Origin: CANCDA01 sp043757205
GTDB lineage: Bacteria > Pseudomonadota > Gammaproteobacteria > Burkholderiales > Burkholderiaceae_C
Direction: 5' to 3'
Assembly: GCA_043757205.1 (NCBI GenBank)
Contig: JAYVPU010000195.1
Span: 1 to 20,254 of the forward strand
Length of the DNA stretch: 20,254 bases
The notes under the pieces were generated by a model. It was not told where the DNA came from and ran no database searches. It saw only the letters and a program-made list of their open reading frames with translations. Every line of letters begins with the position of its first letter. Position 1 is the first letter of the stretch. Both the position numbers and the translations under genes were made by a program. Of the stretch, positions 1 to 6,193 are shown piece after piece.

Positions 1-112
1 CTATAAATCAACTACTTACCCCACCCTCAACGGATTCAGACCCGGATTTCGAGCCCAATCAGCTCGCTCTCCTCTGAAGAACGTTGGGACACTACTGAAG
101 CAAAGTAAACGA
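1..112. other. Upstream flank of the first receptor gene, nothing recognised
   Basis: I see no convincing gene end, RNA gene or strong promoter here. Only a weak GAAG at 97-100 precedes the start at 113, too far away to be a good ribosome binding site. The stretch may be the tail of an intergenic region whose other side lies outside the window. Confidence 0.4.
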
Positions 113-1093
113 ATGACCGCAAAGCTCCCCTCACGCCGCAGCTTGCTGTGCGCAGCCCTCGCCACACTGGCCCTGCCCACGCAGGCGCAGAGCAACAAAA
201 TTTTAAAAATCGTCGTGCCCTTTGCCACCGGCGGTGCCAACGATGTGTTTGCGCGCCAAATGGCCAAACTCTTGAGCGAGATGCGCTCACAACCCGTGGT
301 GGTGGAGAACAAGCCCGGCGCGGGCGGCAATGTGGGCACCGAGCAAGTGGTGCGCAGCACGGCCGATGGCACAACGTTGTTGCTGGGCCATACCGGCACG
401 GTCTCCATCAACCCGGCGCTGTACGGCAACCTCAAGTTCGACACGCAAAAAGACCTGCTTCCCGTGGCCATGTTTGCCTCGTCCGCCTTGGTGTTGGTTG
501 TGCCCGCATCGCTCCCGGCCAAAACCATTGAAGAATTGCTGGCGCTGGCCGCAGCCAAACCCGGTGGCTTCAACTACGGCTCCAGCGGCAACGGCACGGG
601 CTCGCACCTGAGCGGTGAGTTGCTGGCCTACAAGACCGGGGCCAAGCTCACACACGTGCCCTACAAGGGCACAGCCCCGGCTTTGACTGACTTGGTGGGT
701 GGGCAGGTGCAGTTCATGTTCAGCGTAATACCACCCGCCCTGGCGCTCATCAAGAGCGGCCGCCTGCGCGCCATCGCCGTCACAGGTAGCCAGCGTCTGG
801 CCAGCATGCCTGAGGTGCCCACCATGGGTGAATCTAGCCTGGCCGGCTTGGCCTTGTTTGAGAGCTCTCTCACCTACGGCCTGCTCGCACCACGCGGCAC
901 GCCCGAGGCCATCGTTAAAGAGTTGTCAGCTCAGGTGCTTAAGGCCGCGGCCACAGCCGAGTTTCAAACTCGTTTGAATGCCGAGGGCGCGGTACTGCGG
1001 CTGGGAAATTCAAGCGAATACGCAGCACAAATCCGCAAAGAATCCACCCAGTGGGCTGCCTTGATCAAACTGGCGTCCGTGACAGCCGAGTAA
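113..1093 (+). CDS. Bug-family (TctC-like) periplasmic solute-binding receptor
   Basis: This 326-aa protein is a tripartite tricarboxylate transporter receptor of the Bug family, which captures small carboxylates or related metabolites in the periplasm. Residues 1-25 form a signal peptide with an arginine pair (SRRSLL, residues 7-12) and a likely cut after PTQA, so Tat export is possible. The mature part shows the family landmarks: IVVPFATGGANDVFAR at 33-48, VENKPGAGGNVGTE at 64-77, and YKGTAPALTDLVGGQVQ in the middle. Length is normal for the family. The ATG has only a poor Shine-Dalgarno sequence, but the signal peptide begins right after it, which supports this start. A second receptor gene follows 45 bases downstream, probably co-transcribed. 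No membrane partners (TctA/TctB) are in the window. Bug receptors are highly duplicated in Burkholderiales and most are orphans, so the ligand cannot be predicted. Confidence 0.9.
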   Translation: MTAKLPSRRSLLCAALATLALPTQAQSNKILKIVVPFATGGANDVFARQMAKLLSEMRSQPVVVENKPGAGGNVGTEQVVRSTADGTTLLLGHTGTVSINPALYGNLKFDTQKDLLPVAMFASSALVLVVPASLPAKTIEELLALAAAKPGGFNYGSSGNGTGSHLSGELLAYKTGAKLTHVPYKGTAPALTDLVGGQVQFMFSVIPPALALIKSGRLRAIAVTGSQRLASMPEVPTMGESSLAGLALFESSLTYGLLAPRGTPEAIVKELSAQVLKAAATAEFQTRLNAEGAVLRLGNSSEYAAQIRKESTQWAALIKLASVTAE

Positions 1094-1138
1094 TTGCCAG
1101 AGTACCATTCACCACCCCAACCGAACTGAAAAACGACC

Positions 1139-2119
1139 ATGCAAAGACGACAAGTTCTGAAAGCCGCCAGCACCGTAGCCACCGCGGCCTTAGCACCTTC
1201 CCTGGCGCAAGCCCAAGACAAATACCCCAGCAAACCCATCACCTGGGTCTGCCCTTATGCCGCCGGTGGCAATGCCGATTCACGCTCTCGTCAAGTCGCC
1301 AAAGTCATGAGTTCGATCTTGGGCCAGCCCATCATCATTGACAACAAGGCCGGTGCGGGCGGCAACATCGGCACTGAGGCCATTGCGCGTGGCAAGCCCG
1401 ATGGCTACACCATCGGCATGGGCAACTTCGCCCCCTTGGCCGTGAACCAATCCCTGTTTAAAAAACTCAACTTCGACCCCGCCACAGACCTGATGCCCAT
1501 CTGCCTGATCGAGCGCGGCCCGCTGATCTTGATGGTGCGCAACGACTCGCCTTACAAATCGGTCAAAGACGTGGTGGCCGCAGCCAAAGCCTCACCCGGC
1601 AAGCTCAGCTACGCCTCCGGCGGCATCGGCGGATCGCACCACCTGAGCGGTGCCTTGTTTGAACATACCGCCGACATCGACATGATTCACGCCCCCTACA
1701 AAAGTGGCTCGGCGGGCGCTACCGACCTGATGGGTGGCCAAGTCCACATGATGTTCGAGCAAATGTACGCCGCCATGCCCGCCATCAAGGCCGGGCGTCT
1801 GCGCGCACTGGCCATCACCAGCAAAACACGCTCGCCCCTGGCCCCTGACATCCCCACCATGGCCGAGCAAGGCTACCCCGCCGTGGAGGTGCTCAACTGG
1901 CAAGGCGTGATCGGCCCCAAAGGCATGTCGGCTGAACTCATCAGCAAACTCAACGCCGCTTGCAACAAGGCACTGCAAGACCCTGACGTCAAAGAGAAAA
2001 TTTTGAGCCAAGGCAATGAAATCGGTGGAGGCACACCGGAGCAATTTGCGGCTCTGATCAAGTCCGAAGCCCCGCGCTGGGCCAAGGTGGTGCGGGACGC
2101 AAAAATCGTCCCGGAGTAA
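1139..2119 (+). CDS. Second Bug-family (TctC-like) periplasmic receptor
   Basis: This 326-aa periplasmic receptor is the same length as its upstream neighbour but clearly diverged in sequence. Residues 1-25 are a signal peptide whose start QRRQVLKAA is a good match to the Tat motif (RRxxLK), with a probable cut after SLAQA. Family landmarks are WVCPYAAGGNADSRSRQVA at 36-54, IDNKAGAGGNIGTEAIA at 67-83, and YKSGSAGATDLMGGQVHMMF. The family binds carboxylates and similar small organic molecules; the actual ligand here is unknown. The gap of 45 bases from the first receptor gene contains no terminator, so the two probably share a transcript. The gene ends 38 bases from the 3' end of the convergent trmD gene, and I see no hairpin between them. 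Whether the pair came from a local duplication or separate acquisitions needs a tree. Confidence 0.9.
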   Translation: MQRRQVLKAASTVATAALAPSLAQAQDKYPSKPITWVCPYAAGGNADSRSRQVAKVMSSILGQPIIIDNKAGAGGNIGTEAIARGKPDGYTIGMGNFAPLAVNQSLFKKLNFDPATDLMPICLIERGPLILMVRNDSPYKSVKDVVAAAKASPGKLSYASGGIGGSHHLSGALFEHTADIDMIHAPYKSGSAGATDLMGGQVHMMFEQMYAAMPAIKAGRLRALAITSKTRSPLAPDIPTMAEQGYPAVEVLNWQGVIGPKGMSAELISKLNAACNKALQDPDVKEKILSQGNEIGGGTPEQFAALIKSEAPRWAKVVRDAKIVPE

Positions 2120-2157
2120 GGGCGCAGCAGTGTTTCTATTTTGGGTTGACAGCAGAC

Positions 2158-2904
2158 TCAGTTCTGCTGGGCCAGACAGGCTTCGTCTTGCATGCTCAAT
2201 CTTCCAGCCGCGCGTGCACGCTGGATGAGTTCCGGGCGCAGCTTGGCCGTGAGTTGCAGGCGCTGGTCGCGCCGCCAGCGCTCAATCTGGACATGATGGC
2301 CCGAGAGCAAGGCCTCTGGCACTTTGTGGCTCTCCCAGTCTTCGGGGCGGGTGTAGTGGGGACAATCCAGCAGGCCGTCCAGCGCCGGATTGAAACTGTC
2401 GAGCTGATGACTCTCTTGGTCATTAAGCACGCCAGGTTGCAGGCGCGCCACCGCATCCAGCAAGGCCATGGCGGCAATCTCGCCACCTGAGAGCACGAAG
2501 TCGCCAAGGCTGATTTGCTCGTCCACATGCGCGTCGATAAAGCGCTGGTCAATGCCCTCATAGCGACCGCAAACCAAAATGGCACCAGCGCTACCCGCCC
2601 AGCGCTCGACCATGGCGTGATTAAGCGGTTTGCCTAATGGAGAGAACAAAACCACCGGCGCCGTGTCGGCACGTTGTGTGCGCACGTGTTGCAAACAACG
2701 GGTCAGTGGCTCAGCCATCATGACCATGCCGGGGCCGCCACCAAAGGGGCGGTCGTCCACGCGGCGGTAGTTGCCTTGCGCAAAATCACGGGGGCTGCTC
2801 AAATGCACATCAACCTGACCCGACTCAAACGCACGCCGGGTAATGCCAGTCGTGAGCTGAGGCGCGAAAAGCTCGGGGAAAAGGGTTAGGACATCGAAGC
2901 GCAT
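2158..2904 (-). CDS. trmD: tRNA (guanine-N1-)-methyltransferase TrmD
   Basis: TrmD methylates N1 of G37 next to the anticodon in a subset of tRNAs, using S-adenosylmethionine, and prevents +1 frameshifting. The protein is 248 aa when started at MRFDVLTLFPELF, the canonical N-terminus. The open frame extends 37 codons further upstream, but that part does not resemble the family and runs into rimM. Visible trefoil-knot features are GGGPGM (55-60), CGRYEGIDQRF (112-122) and LSGGEIAA (138-145). Arg154 and Asp169 (in SHQLDSF) match the catalytic residues known in the family. The gene is third in an rpsP-rimM-trmD operon, 37 bases after rimM, with no good Shine-Dalgarno sequence. The usual next gene, rplS, is absent: the operon ends here, facing a convergent receptor gene. 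Confidence 0.97.
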   Translation of the reverse strand: MRFDVLTLFPELFAPQLTTGITRRAFESGQVDVHLSSPRDFAQGNYRRVDDRPFGGGPGMVMMAEPLTRCLQHVRTQRADTAPVVLFSPLGKPLNHAMVERWAGSAGAILVCGRYEGIDQRFIDAHVDEQISLGDFVLSGGEIAAMALLDAVARLQPGVLNDQESHQLDSFNPALDGLLDCPHYTRPEDWESHKVPEALLSGHHVQIERWRRDQRLQLTAKLRPELIQRARAAGRLSMQDEACLAQQN

Positions 2905-2941
2905 GGAGTCGGTCTGTGACGTCGCACGTGAAGCGTAAAGC

Positions 2942-3505
2942 TCAGTAGTCGGGCTGCCAGTCCACCCGGATCTGGCGCGTAACCAAGTCAACGTCATCAA
3001 CATAGGTCGCGACAAAGGGGATCATGCGTTCTTGCTGCTTGCTGTCTTGCTCGTAAGCGATGACCAACACGGTCTGGGGGCCGGTAGAGATCAGTTCATG
3101 TACCTGGCCCAACAACAAACCTTCACGGTTGATGACATCCAGGCCAATCAAATCGACCCAGTAGTACTCGTCTTTGTCTACCGTGGGGAAGCTCGACCGT
3201 GCGATGAAAATGCGTGCGCCGCGCAAGGCCTCGGCTGCATTGCGGTCAAGCACATCACGTGATGTGGCCACAACCGTGCCGGAGTGAATCTTGGCTTCTT
3301 GGATGGCAAGTTTGAACACGCCAGAAAAAGTTTTTAAACCTTTTTCAGCGGGCAAAAGAAACCAGCGCTTGGAGAAGAAGAGTGCCTCGGGATCAGCGCT
3401 GTAAGGTAAAACCTTGAACCAGCCCTTGATGCCCCAGGCATCTGCAATGCGCCCAACTTCGATGGCATCTGCTGGCAGTTCAGCAGCTTCGAGGTTGGGC
3501 ATCAT
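2942..3505 (-). CDS. rimM: Ribosome maturation factor RimM
   Basis: RimM is a 187-aa assembly factor that binds ribosomal protein uS19 and helps mature the 30S head domain and process 16S rRNA. The N-terminal RimM barrel is seen at VGRIADAWGIKGWFKV (about 17-32). The C-terminal PRC-barrel domain contains YYWVDLIGLDVINREG and ends with the family-typical IRVDWQPDY. Length is within the usual 170-190 aa range. The frame opens with two adjacent ATGs, at 3505 and 3502, and either could be used. It starts 10 bases after the rpsP stop codon, so the two are almost certainly co-transcribed and perhaps translationally coupled. Confidence 0.96.
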   Translation of the reverse strand: MMPNLEAAELPADAIEVGRIADAWGIKGWFKVLPYSADPEALFFSKRWFLLPAEKGLKTFSGVFKLAIQEAKIHSGTVVATSRDVLDRNAAEALRGARIFIARSSFPTVDKDEYYWVDLIGLDVINREGLLLGQVHELISTGPQTVLVIAYEQDSKQQERMIPFVATYVDDVDLVTRQIRVDWQPDY

Positions 3506-3515
3506 AGATAAGCGA

Positions 3516-3767
3516 TCAGGCTGCTTTTTTGGCGGCCTGATTGATCAGGCGCTCAACTGTAGGGGAAGCCTGAGCACCGACACCGCGCCAGTACGTCAGA
3601 CGATCCTGAGCGATGCGGATGCTTTCTTCGTTGGCGGTAGCGATCGGGTTGTAAAAACCAATGCGCTCAATGAAGCGACCGTCACGACGGTTGCGCTTGT
3701 CGGTCACGACAATGTTGAAGAACGGACGGGCTTTAGCGCCGCCACGGGAGAGTCGAATGACGACCAT
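3516..3767 (-). CDS. rpsP: 30S ribosomal protein bS16
   Basis: This 83-aa basic protein is bS16, a primary assembly protein of the 30S body. It begins MVVIRLSRGGAKARPFF, followed by NIVVTDKRNRRDGRFIERIG and YNPIA, which are diagnostic of the family. The open frame continues far upstream, but the start at 3767 is fixed by family length and by a good Shine-Dalgarno sequence (AAAGGA, about 7 bases before the ATG). It is the first gene of the rpsP-rimM-trmD operon. A candidate extended -10 promoter lies about 110 bases upstream. Confidence 0.97.
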   Translation of the reverse strand: MVVIRLSRGGAKARPFFNIVVTDKRNRRDGRFIERIGFYNPIATANEESIRIAQDRLTYWRGVGAQASPTVERLINQAAKKAA

Positions 3768-3875
3768 AATTAATCCTTTGGAAACTGATCGAAATGACCA
3801 GCCATGAGAGCAAATAACCCAGTGCTTGAGACACGCGACTGACCACCCGGCCAGCGGCACACTGAATAGCCTGCT

Positions 3876-3884
3876 AGTGTAGCA
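3876..3884 (-). promoter_or_regulatory. Candidate extended -10 promoter element for the rpsP operon
   Basis: Read on the minus strand, this is TGCTACACT: a TG extension followed by TACACT, which matches four of the six -10 consensus bases (TATAAT). There is no clear -35 hexamer, as is common with extended -10 promoters. Transcription would begin near 3869, leaving a leader of about 100 bases before rpsP. This is inferred from sequence only. Confidence 0.35.
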
Positions 3885-3922
3885 TTTTCGGGGCACGGCT
3901 CGATTCACAGATGAGCTGCACC

Positions 3923-3928
3923 GATAAT
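3923..3928 (+). promoter_or_regulatory. Candidate -10 box (GATAAT) placed for a leaderless TM2 transcript
   Basis: GATAAT matches the -10 consensus in five of six bases and lies 6 bases before the ATG at 3935. A transcript from it would start at or next to that ATG, giving a leaderless mRNA. No -35 element is convincing, and there is no Shine-Dalgarno sequence upstream of the ATG. Confidence 0.3.
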
Positions 3929-3934
3929 CGAACC

Positions 3935-4417
3935 ATGCTAAAAAACAAAACTGCCGCCGCTTGGCTTGCTTTACTGGGGGGCCCATTGGGGTTGCACCGC
4001 TTTTATCTGTTCGGCTTGGGAGACACCATCGGCTGGCTGCTGCCTATCCCCACAGCGCTGGGTTGGTATGGCGTGCAAAGAGCGCAGCAATTGGGGCTGG
4101 ACGATCAGACCAGTTGGCTACTGATCCCCTTGCTGGGCTTTGCCATCGCAGCTGGTGCCTTGACCGCAATTGTGTACGGCCTGATGTCGCCAGAAAAGTG
4201 GAATGCCCGCTTCAATCCAAGCGAGGTTTGCGATCACCCCTCGGGCACAAGCCACTGGTTGACCATTGGCTGCGTCGTCTGCTCCCTGCTGATCGGCACA
4301 ACCGCCTTGATGGCTAGCCTGGCCTTCAGCTTTCAGCGCTACTTTGAATACCAGGCGGAGGCCGCACGGGCCATCAGCCAATCGCCGGATCTCTCATCCG
4401 CTCAACCCTCAAAATAG
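3935..4417 (+). CDS. TM2-domain small membrane protein
   Basis: This 160-aa membrane protein has a TM2 domain at its N-terminus. The signature LLGGPLGLHRFYLFGLGD (near residues 13-30 from this start) is the conserved glycine-rich turn with HRFY that links the two helices. Two to three more hydrophobic segments follow (around LLIPLLGFAIAAGALTAIVY and WLTIGCVVCSLLIGTTALMA), ending in a hydrophilic tail. The biochemical role of TM2 proteins is not established. An in-frame ATG at 3911 would add eight polar residues (MSCTDNRT) before the domain; I prefer 3935 because the domain starts there and a GATAAT box sits just upstream. The gene is divergent from rpsP, and its last 9 bases overlap the 3' end of the convergent phosphate permease gene. 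Confidence 0.75.
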   Translation: MLKNKTAAAWLALLGGPLGLHRFYLFGLGDTIGWLLPIPTALGWYGVQRAQQLGLDDQTSWLLIPLLGFAIAAGALTAIVYGLMSPEKWNARFNPSEVCDHPSGTSHWLTIGCVVCSLLIGTTALMASLAFSFQRYFEYQAEAARAISQSPDLSSAQPSK

Positions 4418-5419
4418 CTGCAAGCTGAACCAGTACGCCACGATGGCCACGAACGCGCTGGCCGGGATGGTGAAGATCCAGGCCCAGACGATATTGCCCG
4501 CCACGCCCCAACGCACAGCACTGGCCCGATGCGATGAGCCCACGCCAACGATGGCACCTGTGATGGTGTGCGTGGTGGACACCGGAATGCCCATGGCGGT
4601 CGCAATAAACAACGTGATGGCCCCACCCGTTTCGGCACAAAACCCACCCACAGGTTTGAGCTTGGTAATTTTTTGACCCATGGTCTTCACAATGCGCCAG
4701 CCACCAAACATGGTGCCTGCGCCGATGGCGATGTAGCAACTCACCACTGTCCAAGCCGGAGGCGAAGCATCGCCTGCCGCCACATAACCCGTGGCGATCA
4801 ACATCATCCAGATGATGCCAATCGTTTTTTGCGCATCATTGCCGCCGTGACCCAGGCTGTAAGCACCGGCCGAAACCAGTTGCAGGCGTCTGAACCAGCG
4901 ATCCACTTTGGAAGGCGTGGAGCGCCTGAAGACCCAGGCCACCAACAACATCATCAAGGAGCCCAAAAGAAATCCCAACAGAGGCGACACAAAGATAAAA
5001 ATAACGGTCTTCATGATGCCGCCAGAGATCAAGGCGCCCGCGCCTGCTTTGCCAATCACGGCGCCCACGATACCCCCAATGAGCGCGTGCGACGAACTAC
5101 TGGGGATGCCATAAAACCAGGTGATGAAGTTCCAGACAATGGCCCCCACCAGTGCGCCGAACACCACATGGGTGTCCACAATGCCAGGCTGCACAATGCC
5201 CTTGCCAACGGTTGCCGCCACACTCAGATGGAAAATAAAGATGGCAACAAAATTGAAAAAAGCCGCGAACAACACCGCCTGAGCGGGTTTGAGAACGCCT
5301 GTGGAGACGACGGTGGCAATTGAGTTGGCTGCATCATGAAACCCGTTCATGAAGTCAAAAGCCAGCGCCAAAAACACCAGCAAAATCACCACCCACAAGG
5401 CGGTTGGTACGGTTTCCAT
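4409..5419 (-). CDS. pit: Low-affinity inorganic phosphate transporter, Pit family
   Basis: This is a 336-aa inner-membrane permease of the PiT family, which imports phosphate (as a metal-phosphate complex in the bacterial members studied) driven by the proton gradient. Both halves of the internal repeat are visible. The first has FMNGFHDAANSIATVVSTG (23-41) and GIPSSSSHALIGG (104-116); the second has GHGGNDAQKTIG (190-201) and GIPVSTTHTITGA (278-290). About ten hydrophobic segments are apparent. The protein is shorter than E. coli PitA and fits the compact Pit type usually paired with a DUF47 protein. It starts 16 bases after the stop of that partner gene, so the two form an operon. Its 3' end overlaps the TM2 gene by 9 bases, tail to tail. 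The substrate is inferred from the family; related members can carry sulfate. Confidence 0.93.
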   Translation of the reverse strand: METVPTALWVVILLVFLALAFDFMNGFHDAANSIATVVSTGVLKPAQAVLFAAFFNFVAIFIFHLSVAATVGKGIVQPGIVDTHVVFGALVGAIVWNFITWFYGIPSSSSHALIGGIVGAVIGKAGAGALISGGIMKTVIFIFVSPLLGFLLGSLMMLLVAWVFRRSTPSKVDRWFRRLQLVSAGAYSLGHGGNDAQKTIGIIWMMLIATGYVAAGDASPPAWTVVSCYIAIGAGTMFGGWRIVKTMGQKITKLKPVGGFCAETGGAITLFIATAMGIPVSTTHTITGAIVGVGSSHRASAVRWGVAGNIVWAWIFTIPASAFVAIVAYWFSLQLF

Positions 5420-5435
5420 GCCTCAGTCCAATCGC

Positions 5436-6083
5436 TCAGGAGTTTTCGAGGACGATGCCCTCGATCAAATTGGCCACGTCTTCGCACTTATCGGTCACCG
5501 TCTCCAGCAACTCATAAATCGCCTTGAGCTTGATCACCTCCCTCACATCGGGCTCGGAGCGGAACAACTTGCTCATGGCCGTGCGCATCACACGGTCAGC
5601 GTCAGACTCCAGGCGGTCAATCTCTTCGCAGGTCTTGAGCGCTGCTTCCGCCGTTTTGGGGTCAGCAATGCTGTCGAGCATATAGACCGCATCTTTGACC
5701 CGCTCGCAGCACTTCACGCTGAGTTCGGTCAAGCGGACGATTTCTTCCGTCATGTGGCGCACGTCATACAAGGCCATGGTCTCGGCCGAGTCCTGAATCA
5801 AATCCGCAACATCGTCCATGGTGTTGATGAGCGAATGAATCTGGTCGCGGTCAATCGGGGTGATGAAGGTCTTGTGCAGGGTTTTATTGACCTCGTGCGT
5901 GATGCGGTCTGCGGCTTGTTCGGCACTGTCCACATCGCGGTTGTACTGCTCGCGCAGATTGAGGTCGGGGTAGTGCGCTACCAACTGAGAAAAGGCATGT
6001 GCCGCTTCGACAATTCGATCCGCATGTTGGTTGAACATCAGGAAGAAATTGCCATCGCGTGGCATCAATTTTGCAAACAGCAT
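5436..6083 (-). CDS. DUF47 (PhoU-like) partner protein of the Pit transporter
   Basis: This 215-aa cytoplasmic protein of the DUF47 family is predicted to be a PhoU-like all-helical bundle. It has the expected start (MLFAKLMPRDGNFFLMFNQHAD), acidic metal-binding-type segments such as EQAADRITHEVNKTLHKTF and MDDVADLIQDSAE, and the closing helix ELLETVTDKCEDVANLIEGIV. Family members are encoded next to Pit permeases and are thought to modulate phosphate uptake; the mechanism is not settled. The start is supported by AAGGAT six bases before the ATG. The gene lies just downstream of the acnB terminator and upstream of pit, 16 bases apart. I could not find a strong promoter in the short gap after the terminator. 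Confidence 0.92.
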   Translation of the reverse strand: MLFAKLMPRDGNFFLMFNQHADRIVEAAHAFSQLVAHYPDLNLREQYNRDVDSAEQAADRITHEVNKTLHKTFITPIDRDQIHSLINTMDDVADLIQDSAETMALYDVRHMTEEIVRLTELSVKCCERVKDAVYMLDSIADPKTAEAALKTCEEIDRLESDADRVMRTAMSKLFRSEPDVREVIKLKAIYELLETVTDKCEDVANLIEGIVLENS

Positions 6084-6115
6084 AAAGCCATCCTTGCTTT
6101 CGAATTCATCAATAA

Positions 6116-6147
6116 AAAGCCCCCGTCACACATGGCAAGGGGGCTTT
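6116..6147 (-). terminator. Rho-independent terminator after acnB
   Basis: A perfect 9-bp stem (AAAGCCCCC pairing with GGGGGCTTT) encloses a 14-base loop. On the minus strand it is followed by further Ts (CTTTTTATT). It sits 46 bases beyond the acnB stop codon and 32 bases before the DUF47 gene, so it should end the mdh-lyase-acnB transcript and separate it from the phosphate operon. Confidence 0.85.
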
Positions 6148-6193
6148 CCCAAACCGGAGCCAAAGCGCATCCGGCGTTGTGTCGGTTAAGAGT

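Noticed and set aside
1..112. Possible RNA gene or rplS remnant at the window start
   Set aside because: I looked for tRNA arms, a tmRNA 3' end and bL19-like codons on both strands and found nothing that holds up.
2905..3015. N-terminal extension of TrmD by 37 codons
   Set aside because: The extension overlaps rimM and does not look like the family, whereas MRFDVLTLFPELF at 2904 is the canonical start.
3768..3986. Long N-terminal extension of bS16
   Set aside because: bS16 is normally about 80 residues, and a good Shine-Dalgarno sequence precedes the start at 3767.
4568..5323. A 251-codon plus-strand open frame opposite the Pit permease gene
   Set aside because: It lies wholly antisense to a clear transporter gene and its translation is compositionally odd, with many His, Arg and Asn residues; it is a shadow frame.
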